Positions 6,811 to 16,156 of a stretch of DNA of 16,156 bases are shown piece by piece. Every line of letters starts with the position of its first letter. Within the stretch, counting starts at the first letter, position 1. The position numbers were made by a program, and so were the translations under genes. Below the pieces are notes generated by a model that was not told the origin of the DNA, made no database searches, and saw only the letters and a list, made by a program, of their open reading frames with translations. This DNA comes from Gammaproteobacteria bacterium. Its GTDB lineage: Bacteria > Pseudomonadota > Gammaproteobacteria > Immundisolibacterales > Immundisolibacteraceae. The stretch is taken from the NCBI GenBank assembly GCA_003526065.1, contig DQBD01000128.1, forward strand, positions 2,727-18,882, read 5' to 3'.

Positions 6811-7209
6811 GTGAATGCCATGTTCCGCCACCCCACATCCCGCGTCTGGCTGCCGCTGCTGGCCTGCGTCATGGCAGTGCTCGTGCAGGCGACCGGTGTT
6901 CATCTGCACCTGTGCCTGGACACCGGCGAGCAGCCGATGAGCGTGCACACCGCCGACACCGGTCATCACGCGGAACACCACGAGGAAGGCCAGCACCAGG
7001 ACATCGACCTGGCCTGGGTGGCCGACAGTGCGCTCAAGCCACCGCAGGCAGCGTTGGCGCTGCCACCACTGCTGCTCGCTGTGGTCTGGGTATGCCTGCA
7101 GGCCGCCGCCCGCCGGATCGGTCCGCCGCCCGCGCGCGTGCCGCTGGTCCCGCCGTCCTTCCCGCTGCAACGCCCGCCCCTGCGCGGACCGCCTTCGTTC
7201 TCCCGCTGA
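6811..7209 (+). CDS. Small His-rich membrane/periplasmic protein of metal-efflux operon
   Basis: A 132-residue protein without a firm family assignment. Residues 12-28 form a hydrophobic signal or anchor. Residues 31-66 are rich in metal ligands: H31, H33, C35, H46, H52, H53, H56, H57, H62 and several Asp/Glu. A second hydrophobic segment spans about 80-100, followed by a basic, proline-rich tail ending PPLRGPPSFSR. The layout suggests a periplasmic metal-binding loop between two membrane segments. Small His-rich proteins of this kind often precede czcCBA-type genes and CzcI occupies a similar place, but identity with CzcI is not shown. The start could be GTG 6811 or ATG 6820; neither has a strong ribosome binding site. 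It lies 80 bp before the CzcC-like gene and is probably co-transcribed. A role in metal sensing, chaperoning or damping of the pump is inference. Confidence 0.7.
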   Translation: MNAMFRHPTSRVWLPLLACVMAVLVQATGVHLHLCLDTGEQPMSVHTADTGHHAEHHEEGQHQDIDLAWVADSALKPPQAALALPPLLLAVVWVCLQAAARRIGPPPARVPLVPPSFPLQRPPLRGPPSFSR

Positions 7210-7222
7210 CGTCCTGACGTCC
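7207..7222 (+). repeat. Tandem TGACGTCC duplication
   Basis: Two perfect head-to-tail copies of TGACGTCC (7207-7214, 7215-7222). The first begins with the TGA stop of the His-rich gene. It may be replication slippage or a pair of binding half-sites upstream of czcC. Confidence 0.4.
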
Positions 7223-7289
7223 GGCCGTCTGCCCCCCGGCGTGACGGCACATCCGGTTCCGGCTCCATCCGGGCCGACGGGAGAACCCC

Positions 7290-8549
7290 ATGAAAATGAT
7301 TCGTCCAGGCGCCCACGGCGCGTGGCTGCTGCTGATGGCGGCAATGTTGACGTGCGCCCAGGCGGCGCCTGCCCCGCTCACCCTGCGCCAGGCCATTCAG
7401 GCGGCGCTGGCGGCCAACCCCGACCTCGCCGGCTTCACATACGAACTGCGCGCGCAGGATGCCCGCACCGACGCGGCCGATCTGCGCCCGGCGCCGACGT
7501 TGAGCGCCGATGTCGAAAACATTCTCGGCAGCGGTGACCACCGGCACCTGAACGACGCCGAGGCCACGTTCACCCTGTCGCAGGTGGTCGAACTCGGCGG
7601 CAAGCGCGCGGCGCGTGTCGGCGCCGCGCGGGCCGGACGCGCGCTGATCACCGTCACCGAGCAGGCGGCGCAACTGGACGTGCTGGCCGACGTCACGCGC
7701 CGCTTCATCCACGTGGCCGGTGACCAGGAGCAGTTCGCGCTGACCCGCAAGGCCACCGCCCTGGCGCGCGAGACGGTGCAGATGGTGAACCTGCGGGTGC
7801 AGGCCGCCAAGGCACCGCAGGCCGAACTGCGGCGTGCGCGCATCACCCTGGCCCGCGCCGAGGTGGAGCAGGAACACGCCGAGCACGAACTGCGCACCTC
7901 ACGGCGCCGGCTGGCCGCCCTGTGGGGCGACGGCGAGGCCCGCTTCGGCCGGGTGGCGGCCGACCTCTACCGCCTGCCGCGTCCGGCGCCGTTCGAGGAC
8001 CTGCTGGCGCGACTGGACCGCAACCCGGACTTCGTACGCTTCGCCAGCGAGGCGCGGCTGCGCGACGCCGAGCTGCGTCTGGCCGAGGCCCGGCGGCGCG
8101 CCGACATCACCGTCTCCGGCGGCCTGCGGCATCTGGAAGCCACCGGCGATCAGGCGCTGGTCGTGGGCGTTTCCCTGCCGCTCGGCGCCGGCCGCCGGGC
8201 CGCCCCCGCCATCGCCGAGGCAAGCGCCCTGCGTGCGCTCACCGATGCCCAGCGCCGGGCGGCCGAGGTGCGCGCCAGGACGCAGCTGTACGCGCTGTAC
8301 CAGGAGCTGGGGCACGCCATCACCGAGACCCGGCTGCTGCAGGACAGGGTGCTGCCGGAGATGACCGCCGCGCTGGACGAGACCCGCGACGCCTACCAGC
8401 GCGGCCGCTACAGCTACCTCGAATGGGCGGAGGCGCAGCGCGAGTTCATCGCCATCCGCCGCAGCCTCATCGAGGCGGCCCAGAACGCGCAGGTGTTCCA
8501 GGCCGAGATCGAGCGCCTGACCGGCGAGCCGGTCGCCGCCCAACCCTGA
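7290..8549 (+). CDS. czcC: CzcC-like outer-membrane efflux channel (TolC/OEP family)
   Basis: A 419-residue outer-membrane factor of the heavy-metal efflux type. A signal peptide (basic start, hydrophobic residues 11-22, likely cleavage after AQA at 25) is followed by LTLRQAIQAALAANPDL, the typical entry helix of the family. Two OEP repeats follow: one around residues 30-220 with the strand segment FTLSQVVELGGKRAARV, the second around 240-410 with VVGVSLPLGAGRRAAPAIAEA and the helix RDAYQRGRYSYLEWAEAQREF. Long Ala/Arg/Glu-rich helices would build the trimeric periplasmic tunnel. GGGAG lies 6 nt before the ATG. The stop is 12 bp from the adaptor gene. No lipobox is seen: the Cys at 22 lies within the hydrophobic core and is not followed by Gly, Ala or Ser at the cleavage context expected for a lipoprotein. 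The substrate is set by the pump, not by this subunit. Confidence 0.87.
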   Translation: MKMIRPGAHGAWLLLMAAMLTCAQAAPAPLTLRQAIQAALAANPDLAGFTYELRAQDARTDAADLRPAPTLSADVENILGSGDHRHLNDAEATFTLSQVVELGGKRAARVGAARAGRALITVTEQAAQLDVLADVTRRFIHVAGDQEQFALTRKATALARETVQMVNLRVQAAKAPQAELRRARITLARAEVEQEHAEHELRTSRRRLAALWGDGEARFGRVAADLYRLPRPAPFEDLLARLDRNPDFVRFASEARLRDAELRLAEARRRADITVSGGLRHLEATGDQALVVGVSLPLGAGRRAAPAIAEASALRALTDAQRRAAEVRARTQLYALYQELGHAITETRLLQDRVLPEMTAALDETRDAYQRGRYSYLEWAEAQREFIAIRRSLIEAAQNAQVFQAEIERLTGEPVAAQP

Positions 8550-8561
8550 AGGGGAACGCGC

Positions 8562-9797
8562 ATGAAACACAGATTCTTCAATGCCGTGGTCGTGGTCGTG
8601 CTGGCGGTGTGGCTGGCCGGCATCGGCCGGACCGCCGACGGCGCCGGCGACGATGGACACGCCGGCGAGAACGCCGCCCGGGGGCCGCACGGCGGGCGCC
8701 TGCTCACCGACGGCGATCTCGCCGTGGAGCTGGCAATCTTCGAAGCCGGCGTACCGCCGGAATACCGCGCCTGGGTCACACGCGACGGCCAGCCGGTGTC
8801 GCCCGGCGACGTAACCCTCACCGTCACGCTGGAGCGCCTGGACGGCGAGCGCAATGTCTTTCGCTTCCAGCCGCAGGGCGATTTCCTGCGCGGCGACGGC
8901 ACGGTGATGGAACCGCACTCCTTCGACGTGACGGTGGAGGCGGTGCACGCCGGCACTGCCCACCGCTGGGAATACGAAAGCCACGAGGGCCGCGTACAGA
9001 TCGCCGCCGACAGCGCGGCCGAGGCCGGCATCGAGGTACAGGCTGCCGGCCCGGCCACCATCCACGACGTGCTTGCGCTGTACGGCCGCGTGGTGGTGGC
9101 GCCGGAAGCCGTGCGCACGGTGAGCGCGCGCTTTCCGGGCGTGATCCGCGAGCTGCGCAAGACCGTGGGCGAGCCGGTGCGCGCCGGCGAGGTGCTGGCG
9201 CGCGTGGAATCGAACGACTCGCTGCGTGTGTACGACGTGACGGCGCCCATCGACGGCGTCATCAGCGCGCGCCGGGCCAATCCCGGCGAACAGACCGGTG
9301 ACGCACCGCTGCTGACGGTGAGCGATACCCGCCAGCTGTGGGCCAAGCTGGCCGTGTTCCCACGCGACCTGGCGCGCGTGCGGATCGGTCAGCAGGTGCG
9401 CCTGACCGGCGCCGCCGGCGATCCCCGGGGCAGCGCGCGCATCACGCGCATCGCGCCGCTCGGCGGCGAGAGTCAGTCGCTGACCGTGTGGGCCGCCATC
9501 GACGACCCGGGCGCCGCCTGGACACCGGGGCTCTACGTCACCGCCGAGGTGCTGACCGGCGGCGGCGAGGTGCCGCTGGCGGTGCGCGCCTCGGCCCTGC
9601 AGCGCTTTCGCGACTTCACCGTGGTGTTCGCCCGTGTCGGCGACACCTACGAGGTGCGCATGCTCGAACTCGGCCGCAGCGACGGCGCGTACGTGGAAGT
9701 GCTCGGCGGCCTCAAGCCCGGCACCGAGTACGTGACCGCGCAGAGCTACCTGATCAAGGCCGACATCGAAAAGTCCGGCGCCAGCCACGACCACTGA
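8562..9797 (+). CDS. czcB: CzcB-like RND periplasmic adaptor (membrane fusion protein)
   Basis: A 411-residue adaptor linking the RND pump to the outer-membrane channel. It has an N-terminal hydrophobic signal/anchor (7-22) and a short polar linker. A domain from about 43-150 starting PHGGRLLTDGDLAVEL is common in CzcB-type adaptors and contains ligands H43, H33 and others. The barrel-sandwich (lipoyl-like) halves follow: TVSARFPGVIRELRKTVGEP and YDVTAPIDGVISARRANPGE. A beta-barrel region with LWAKLAVFPRDLARVRIGQQ comes next, then a membrane-proximal domain. The two sandwich halves are nearly contiguous, so the alpha-hairpin is very short or absent, as in other CzcB-like proteins. The C-terminus ends in His-containing GASHDH. 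A GGGGA-type ribosome binding site lies in the 12-bp gap after czcC. Stop-to-start spacing to czcA is 12 bp. Confidence 0.88.
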   Translation: MKHRFFNAVVVVVLAVWLAGIGRTADGAGDDGHAGENAARGPHGGRLLTDGDLAVELAIFEAGVPPEYRAWVTRDGQPVSPGDVTLTVTLERLDGERNVFRFQPQGDFLRGDGTVMEPHSFDVTVEAVHAGTAHRWEYESHEGRVQIAADSAAEAGIEVQAAGPATIHDVLALYGRVVVAPEAVRTVSARFPGVIRELRKTVGEPVRAGEVLARVESNDSLRVYDVTAPIDGVISARRANPGEQTGDAPLLTVSDTRQLWAKLAVFPRDLARVRIGQQVRLTGAAGDPRGSARITRIAPLGGESQSLTVWAAIDDPGAAWTPGLYVTAEVLTGGGEVPLAVRASALQRFRDFTVVFARVGDTYEVRMLELGRSDGAYVEVLGGLKPGTEYVTAQSYLIKADIEKSGASHDH

Positions 9798-12935
<3,138 letters not shown>

Positions 12936-12963
12936 ATCGCCGCGCGCGGGCGCGCACTTGCCG

Positions 12964-13554
12964 TCAGTGCTGCCTGTTGCCGGCGCCGCTGGTGCCGCCC
13001 ATGACCCGGTCGGTCCAGGCAATGCCGAGCGCCGACAGGATGAACGCACCGTGAATGATGGTCTGCCACATGACGCTGGCCTCGGTCAGCGTCGTGCACT
13101 TGGTACCAGGAGCCACATCCGCGCACAGCGGCAACGCCCCGAGCGTGCCGGCCTCAATGAAGGTCTTCAGCAGGTGGATCGACGAGATGCCGACGATCGC
13201 CAGTGCCAGCTTCACCTTCAGCACCGTCGCGTTGACGTGCGAGAGCCACTCCGGCTGATCCTTGTGTCCCTCGATGCCGAGGCGGGACACGAAAGTCTCG
13301 TAACCGCCGACGATAACCATCACCAGCAGGTTCGAGATCATCACAACGTCGATCAGCCCGAGCACGATCAACATCACCTGTTGCTCGTTCAGATCGAACG
13401 CGCCGTGCACCAGGTGCCACAGCTCCTTGACGAACAGCACCACGTAAACGCCCTGGGCGATGATCAGTCCGAGGTACAACGGCAGTTGCAGCCAGCGGGA
13501 CGAGAAGATCAGTGCCGGCAGCGGCTTGATGTGCGGAGGGGACGATGAGGTCAT
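12964..13554 (-). CDS. UPF0114/YqhA-type (TIGR00645) membrane protein
   Basis: A 196-residue inner-membrane protein with four predicted helices at about 23-42, 60-82, 112-133 and 163-181. The conserved segment LIDVVMISNLLVMVIVGGYETFVSRL and the following HVNATVLKVKLALAIVGISSIHLLKTFI identify the YqhA/UPF0114 family, whose function is not firmly known. It is longer than E. coli YqhA (164 residues as I recall), mainly through a soluble loop between helices 3 and 4 that carries C144 and C153 and could be disulfide-bonded if periplasmic. ATG 13554 is the first Met that fits homology; its ribosome binding site is weak. It is convergent with czcA (28-bp gap) and divergent from thrS, so it is probably transcribed alone. 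Confidence 0.82.
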   Translation of the reverse strand: MTSSSPPHIKPLPALIFSSRWLQLPLYLGLIIAQGVYVVLFVKELWHLVHGAFDLNEQQVMLIVLGLIDVVMISNLLVMVIVGGYETFVSRLGIEGHKDQPEWLSHVNATVLKVKLALAIVGISSIHLLKTFIEAGTLGALPLCADVAPGTKCTTLTEASVMWQTIIHGAFILSALGIAWTDRVMGGTSGAGNRQH

Positions 13555-13883
13555 GGTCAAGCGATCGGGTGGCGGGGGAGCGGCGGGCGCGCATGGTAGC
13601 CGCGGCGAAGCGCGCGCACCATACACCGGCTTGACGAATCCGCGGATCGGGAGGGCGTACCCCAGCCGGCCCGTGAACGGAGAGGCCGGCAACCGGCGCA
13701 GGCCCCCGCCGGCGCCAGTCGTGGCGGCCCCGGGCAACGTGTCCCGGGGCCGCGCAGTGGCATGCGCCTGGCACAAGGCACCAACCGCTGCGTGGTAATC
13801 TGCCCGGTCGCCGGGCGCCGGCCCGACATCCACATTGCTGTTCACGACGCCCCGTCGCGCGTCCGTATCCATTGGGAGGCCCC
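13555..13883. other. Intergenic region and probable thrS leader
   Basis: This 329-bp divergent gap contains no convincing gene or tRNA. It holds several stem-loops on the thrS side: 13724-13753 (itemised), GCCCGG-TCG-CCGGGC (13802-13816) and CGACG-CCC-CGTCG (13845-13857), the last about 26 nt before the start codon. Promoter assignment is unclear. TTGACG at 13631-13636 could be a -35 but has no good -10. TGG-TAATCT at 13793-13801 is a weak extended -10 that would put the large hairpin outside the transcript. Confidence 0.6.
13724..13753 (+). promoter_or_regulatory. 11-bp stem-loop upstream of thrS with CGU-containing loop
   Basis: GCGGCCCCGGG (13724-13734) pairs perfectly with CCCGGGGCCGC (13743-13753) around the 8-nt loop CAACGTGT. 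The loop contains CGU and UGU, which are threonine anticodons. In E. coli the thrS leader folds into a tRNA-Thr-like operator with an anticodon-like loop bound by ThrRS. Whether this stem serves that role here is inference, and its distance (130 nt from the start codon) and very GC-rich stem are reasons for caution. Confidence 0.35.
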
Positions 13884-15806
13884 GTGCCCGACATTCGCCT
13901 GCCAGACGGCTCCACTCGCCAGTACCCGCAACCGGTCAGCGTAGCGGACGTGGCCGCCGACATCGGCACCGGCCTGGCGCGCGCCGCGCTGGCCGGCAAG
14001 GTGGACGGCAGGCTGGTCGACACCGCGCACCTGATCGAGGATGACGCCGAACTGGCCATCGTCACCGAGCGCGACCCGGAAGGGCTGGAGGTCATCCGCC
14101 ACTCCACCGCGCACCTGCTGGCCTACGCGGTCAAGGAACTGTTTCCCGAGGCGCAGGTGACCATCGGGCCGGTGATCGACAACGGCTTCTACTACGACTT
14201 CGCCTACAGCCGGCCGTTTACACCGGACGACCTGGCTGCCATCGAAAAGCGCATGAACGAGCTGGCCAAGCGGGACATCCCGGTCAGCCGCGAGGTCTGG
14301 CAACGCGACGAGGCGGTCAGGTTCTTCGAAAGCCAGGGCGAGAAGTACAAGGCCGAGCTGATCGCCGCCATTCCGCCGGGCGAGGACGTATCCCTGTACC
14401 GCGAGGGTGACTTCATCGACCTGTGCCGCGGCCCGCACGTGCCGTCGACCGGCAAGCTCAAGGTGTTCAAGCTGATGCGCGTGGCCGGCGCCTACTGGCG
14501 CGGCGATTCACGCAACGAGATGCTCCAGCGCGTCTACGGCACCGCCTGGGCCAGGAAGGAAGACCTGGCCGCCTACCTGCACCAGCTGGAGGAAGCGGAA
14601 AAGCGCGACCACCGCCGCATCGGCCGCCAGCAGAACCTGTTCCATCAGCAGGACGAAGCGCCCGGCATGGTGTTCTGGCACCCCAAGGGCTGGGCGCTGT
14701 GGCAGACCGTGGAACAGTACATGCGCGACGTGTACCAGCGCTCCGGCTACCAGGAAGTGCGCTGCCCGCAGATTCTGGACGTGTCCCTGTGGAAGGCCTC
14801 GGGCCACTGGGACAACTACCAGGAAAACATGTTCTTCACCGAGTCGGAGAAGCGCGACTACGCGCTCAAGCCGATGAACTGCCCGGGCCACGTACAGATC
14901 TTCAAGTCCGGCCTGCACAGCTACCGCGAACTGCCGATGCGTTACGGCGAATTCGGTGGCTGCCACCGCAACGAGCCGTCCGGCGCGCTGCACGGCATCA
15001 TGCGCGTGCGCGCCTTCACCCAGGATGACGGTCACGTCTTCTGCACGCCGGAGCAGATCGAGGCCGAGGTGACGGCATTTCATCGCCAGGCGCTGGATGT
15101 CTACGCCGACTTCGGCTTCACCGACATTGCCGTCAAGATCGCCCTGCGACCGGAAAAACGGCTCGGCGACGACACCGTCTGGGACAAGGCGGAAGCGGCC
15201 CTGCGCGCGGCGCTGTCGGCCTGCGGCGTGGCCTGGGAGGAACTCCCCGGCGAGGGCGCCTTCTACGGACCGAAGATTGAGTACCACCTCAAGGATGCCA
15301 TCGGCCGCGCCTGGCAGCTCGGCACCATGCAGGTGGACTTCATGATGCCCGAGCGCCTGGGCGCCGAGTACGTCGACGAACACAGCCAGCGTCAGCACCC
15401 GGTGATGCTGCACCGCGCCATCGTCGGCTCACTGGAACGGTTCATCGGCATCCTGATCGAGCACTACTCCGGCGCCCTGCCGCTGTGGCTGGCACCGGTG
15501 CAGGCGGTGGTGCTGAACATCACCGACGCCCACGCCCAATACGCCGGTCAGGTCGCGGATACCCTGCGGCAGCAGGGGCTGCGCGTGCAGGCCGACTTGA
15601 GGAACGAGAAGATCGGCTATAAAATCCGCGAACATACCCTGCAGCGTATTCCCTACTTGCTGATCGTCGGCGAGCGGGAGTCCGCCAGTTCAACGGTGGC
15701 CGTGCGTACGCGCTCCGGCGAGGACAAGGGCAGCCTGCCTCTGGCAGACCTGACCGAATCGCTCGTTACCGAAGCTGCGAACCGCGGCCATTGCGTTACG
15801 GAGTAG
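13884..15806 (+). CDS. thrS: Threonyl-tRNA synthetase
   Basis: This 640-residue class II synthetase is full length (E. coli 642) and charges tRNA-Thr in the cytoplasm. In order it has a TGS domain (1-60, [15 protein letters not shown]), an editing domain with H73/H77 (HSTAHLL) and C181/H185 (CRGPH) that clears Ser-tRNA-Thr, the catalytic core, and a C-terminal anticodon-binding domain (from about 535). The catalytic zinc ligands are C333 (MNCPGH), H384 (FTQDDGHVF) and H510 ([10 protein letters not shown]), each one residue below the E. coli number. The start is GTG 13884, preceded by GGGAGG (13874-13879). An in-frame TTG at 13872 lies before that ribosome binding site and is rejected. infC follows after 6 nt, so the two are co-transcribed. 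Leader hairpins suggest possible translational autoregulation. Confidence 0.97.
   Translation: MPDIRLPDGSTRQYPQPVSVADVAADIGTGLARAALAGKVDGRLVDTAHLIEDDAELAIVTERDPEGLEVIRHSTAHLLAYAVKELFPEAQVTIGPVIDNGFYYDFAYSRPFTPDDLAAIEKRMNELAKRDIPVSREVWQRDEAVRFFESQGEKYKAELIAAIPPGEDVSLYREGDFIDLCRGPHVPSTGKLKVFKLMRVAGAYWRGDSRNEMLQRVYGTAWARKEDLAAYLHQLEEAEKRDHRRIGRQQNLFHQQDEAPGMVFWHPKGWALWQTVEQYMRDVYQRSGYQEVRCPQILDVSLWKASGHWDNYQENMFFTESEKRDYALKPMNCPGHVQIFKSGLHSYRELPMRYGEFGGCHRNEPSGALHGIMRVRAFTQDDGHVFCTPEQIEAEVTAFHRQALDVYADFGFTDIAVKIALRPEKRLGDDTVWDKAEAALRAALSACGVAWEELPGEGAFYGPKIEYHLKDAIGRAWQLGTMQVDFMMPERLGAEYVDEHSQRQHPVMLHRAIVGSLERFIGILIEHYSGALPLWLAPVQAVVLNITDAHAQYAGQVADTLRQQGLRVQADLRNEKIGYKIREHTLQRIPYLLIVGERESASSTVAVRTRSGEDKGSLPLADLTESLVTEAANRGHCVTE
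15800..15803 (+). promoter_or_regulatory. infC ribosome binding site inside the thrS end
   Basis: GGAG at 15800-15803 covers the last sense codon of thrS and lies 9 nt upstream of the AUC at 15813. Its good spacing supports AUC as the true infC start. Confidence 0.7.
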
Positions 15807-15812
15807 TGAAAC

Positions 15813-16156
15813 ATCGCGAAAGAGAAAAAACTCCGCGTCAATGAGGAAATCGGCGCCAGCACGCTGCGCCTGATTGGTCCCGAGGGCGAACAGGTCGGCG
15901 TGGTCAGCCGGTCGCAGGCCCTCGACGCAGCGAGAGATGCCGGGCTCGACTTAGTGGAAATCTCGCCGACGGCTGAGCCGCCGGTATGCCGGATCATGGA
16001 TTTCGGCAAGTTCCTCTACATGGAGAGCAAGAAACAGCAGGCCGCTCGGCGCAACCAGAAGCAGACCCAGGTCAAGGAGGTCAAGTTCCGACCCCAGACC
16101 GACGACGGGGACTATCAGGTCAAGCTGCGCAACCTGCTGCGGTTTTTTGAAGAAGG
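15813..16156 (+). CDS. infC: Translation initiation factor IF-3 (partial, starts at AUC)
   Basis: 114 codons are visible; the C-terminal third lies beyond the window. IF-3 binds the 30S subunit, prevents premature 50S joining and checks the start codon and initiator tRNA. The N-terminal domain ([20 protein letters not shown] ... [19 protein letters not shown]) and the linker rich in Lys/Gln ([20 protein letters not shown]) are intact, and the C-domain begins [17 protein letters not shown]. The reading frame has TGA at 15807-15809, two codons before ATC 15813. The only conceivable starts before the conserved region are AAC (not plausible) and ATC. The next in-frame Met lies deep within the fold (IMDFGKF). 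The AUC start, like AUU in E. coli, allows IF-3 to discriminate against its own mRNA. The factor is downstream-coupled to thrS. Confidence 0.96.
   Translation, partial: MAKEKKLRVNEEIGASTLRLIGPEGEQVGVVSRSQALDAARDAGLDLVEISPTAEPPVCRIMDFGKFLYMESKKQQAARRNQKQTQVKEVKFRPQTDDGDYQVKLRNLLRFFEE

Noticed and set aside
5263..7344. 693-codon minus-strand open frame across metY and the hairpin region
   Set aside because: Low-complexity Val/Gly/Arg/His composition, runs through structured intergenic DNA, and is opposite a clear PLP enzyme.
12940..12956. GCGCGC-type inverted repeat after czcA as terminator
   Set aside because: Two-base loop, simple alternating GC and no T-tract; not distinguishable from background composition.
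13872..13883. TTG 13872 as thrS start
   Set aside because: It precedes and overlaps the GGGAGG ribosome binding site; GTG 13884 begins the conserved TGS domain.
13555..13883. tRNA or T-box element before thrS
   Set aside because: No cloverleaf or T-box specifier architecture could be traced; only separate stems are present.
14508..15413. 301-codon minus-strand frame inside thrS
   Set aside because: Antisense shadow of a full-length, motif-complete synthetase.
15806..15830. GTG at 15806 as infC start
   Set aside because: It is in a different frame from IF-3; the correct frame is closed by TGA 15807-15809.

Overview
The window is a GC-rich stretch of ordinary chromosome, most likely from a gammaproteobacterium. 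The taxon is inferred from protein character, the thrS-infC junction and the high GC content; I cannot name a genus. I see no mobile element, CRISPR array, rRNA or tRNA. Two genes are cut by the window edges: the molybdoenzyme on the left and infC on the right.

Layout. (1) 1-2570, minus strand: most of a large Fe-S/molybdopterin oxidoreductase that reads like SoeA, the catalytic subunit of the cytoplasmic quinone-linked sulfite dehydrogenase. Its C-terminus and any soeB/soeC partners would lie to the left. (2) 2571-2859: a divergent intergenic region with an AT-rich operator-like palindrome, imperfect direct repeats and two mutually exclusive hairpins. (3) 2860-3486, plus: a hemerythrin-like protein. 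(4) 3534-5188, minus: a glutathione S-transferase-like gene overlapping the end of a Tas-type aldo/keto reductase gene, a two-gene operon. (5) 5290-6567, plus: metY (O-acetylhomoserine sulfhydrylase), divergent from that pair, with an extended -10 and a leader hairpin. (6) 6568-6810: an intergenic region crowded with perfect inverted repeats. (7) 6811-12935, plus: a heavy-metal efflux operon consisting of a small His-rich membrane protein, then CzcC-, CzcB- and CzcA-like genes. (8) 12964-13554, minus: a four-helix UPF0114/TIGR00645 membrane protein. (9) 13884 to the end, plus: thrS followed after 6 nt by infC. infC can only start at an AUC codon.

How the genes work together. CzcA (inner-membrane RND pump), CzcB (periplasmic adaptor) and CzcC (outer-membrane channel) form a trans-envelope exporter for divalent metals. 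The acidic triad D402/D408/E415 of CzcA points to the Zn/Co/Cd class. The His-rich protein probably binds or senses metal in the periplasm. SoeA would feed sulfite electrons to the quinone pool, and the divergent hemerythrin may sense or buffer O2/NO or handle iron. metY makes homocysteine from O-acetylhomoserine and sulfide. thrS-infC is the conserved translation operon.

The best candidates for new biology are small and regulatory: the switch-like leader of the hemerythrin gene, the hairpin cluster upstream of the metal operon, and a possible tRNA-mimic hairpin upstream of thrS. I did not find a clearly novel multi-gene system.
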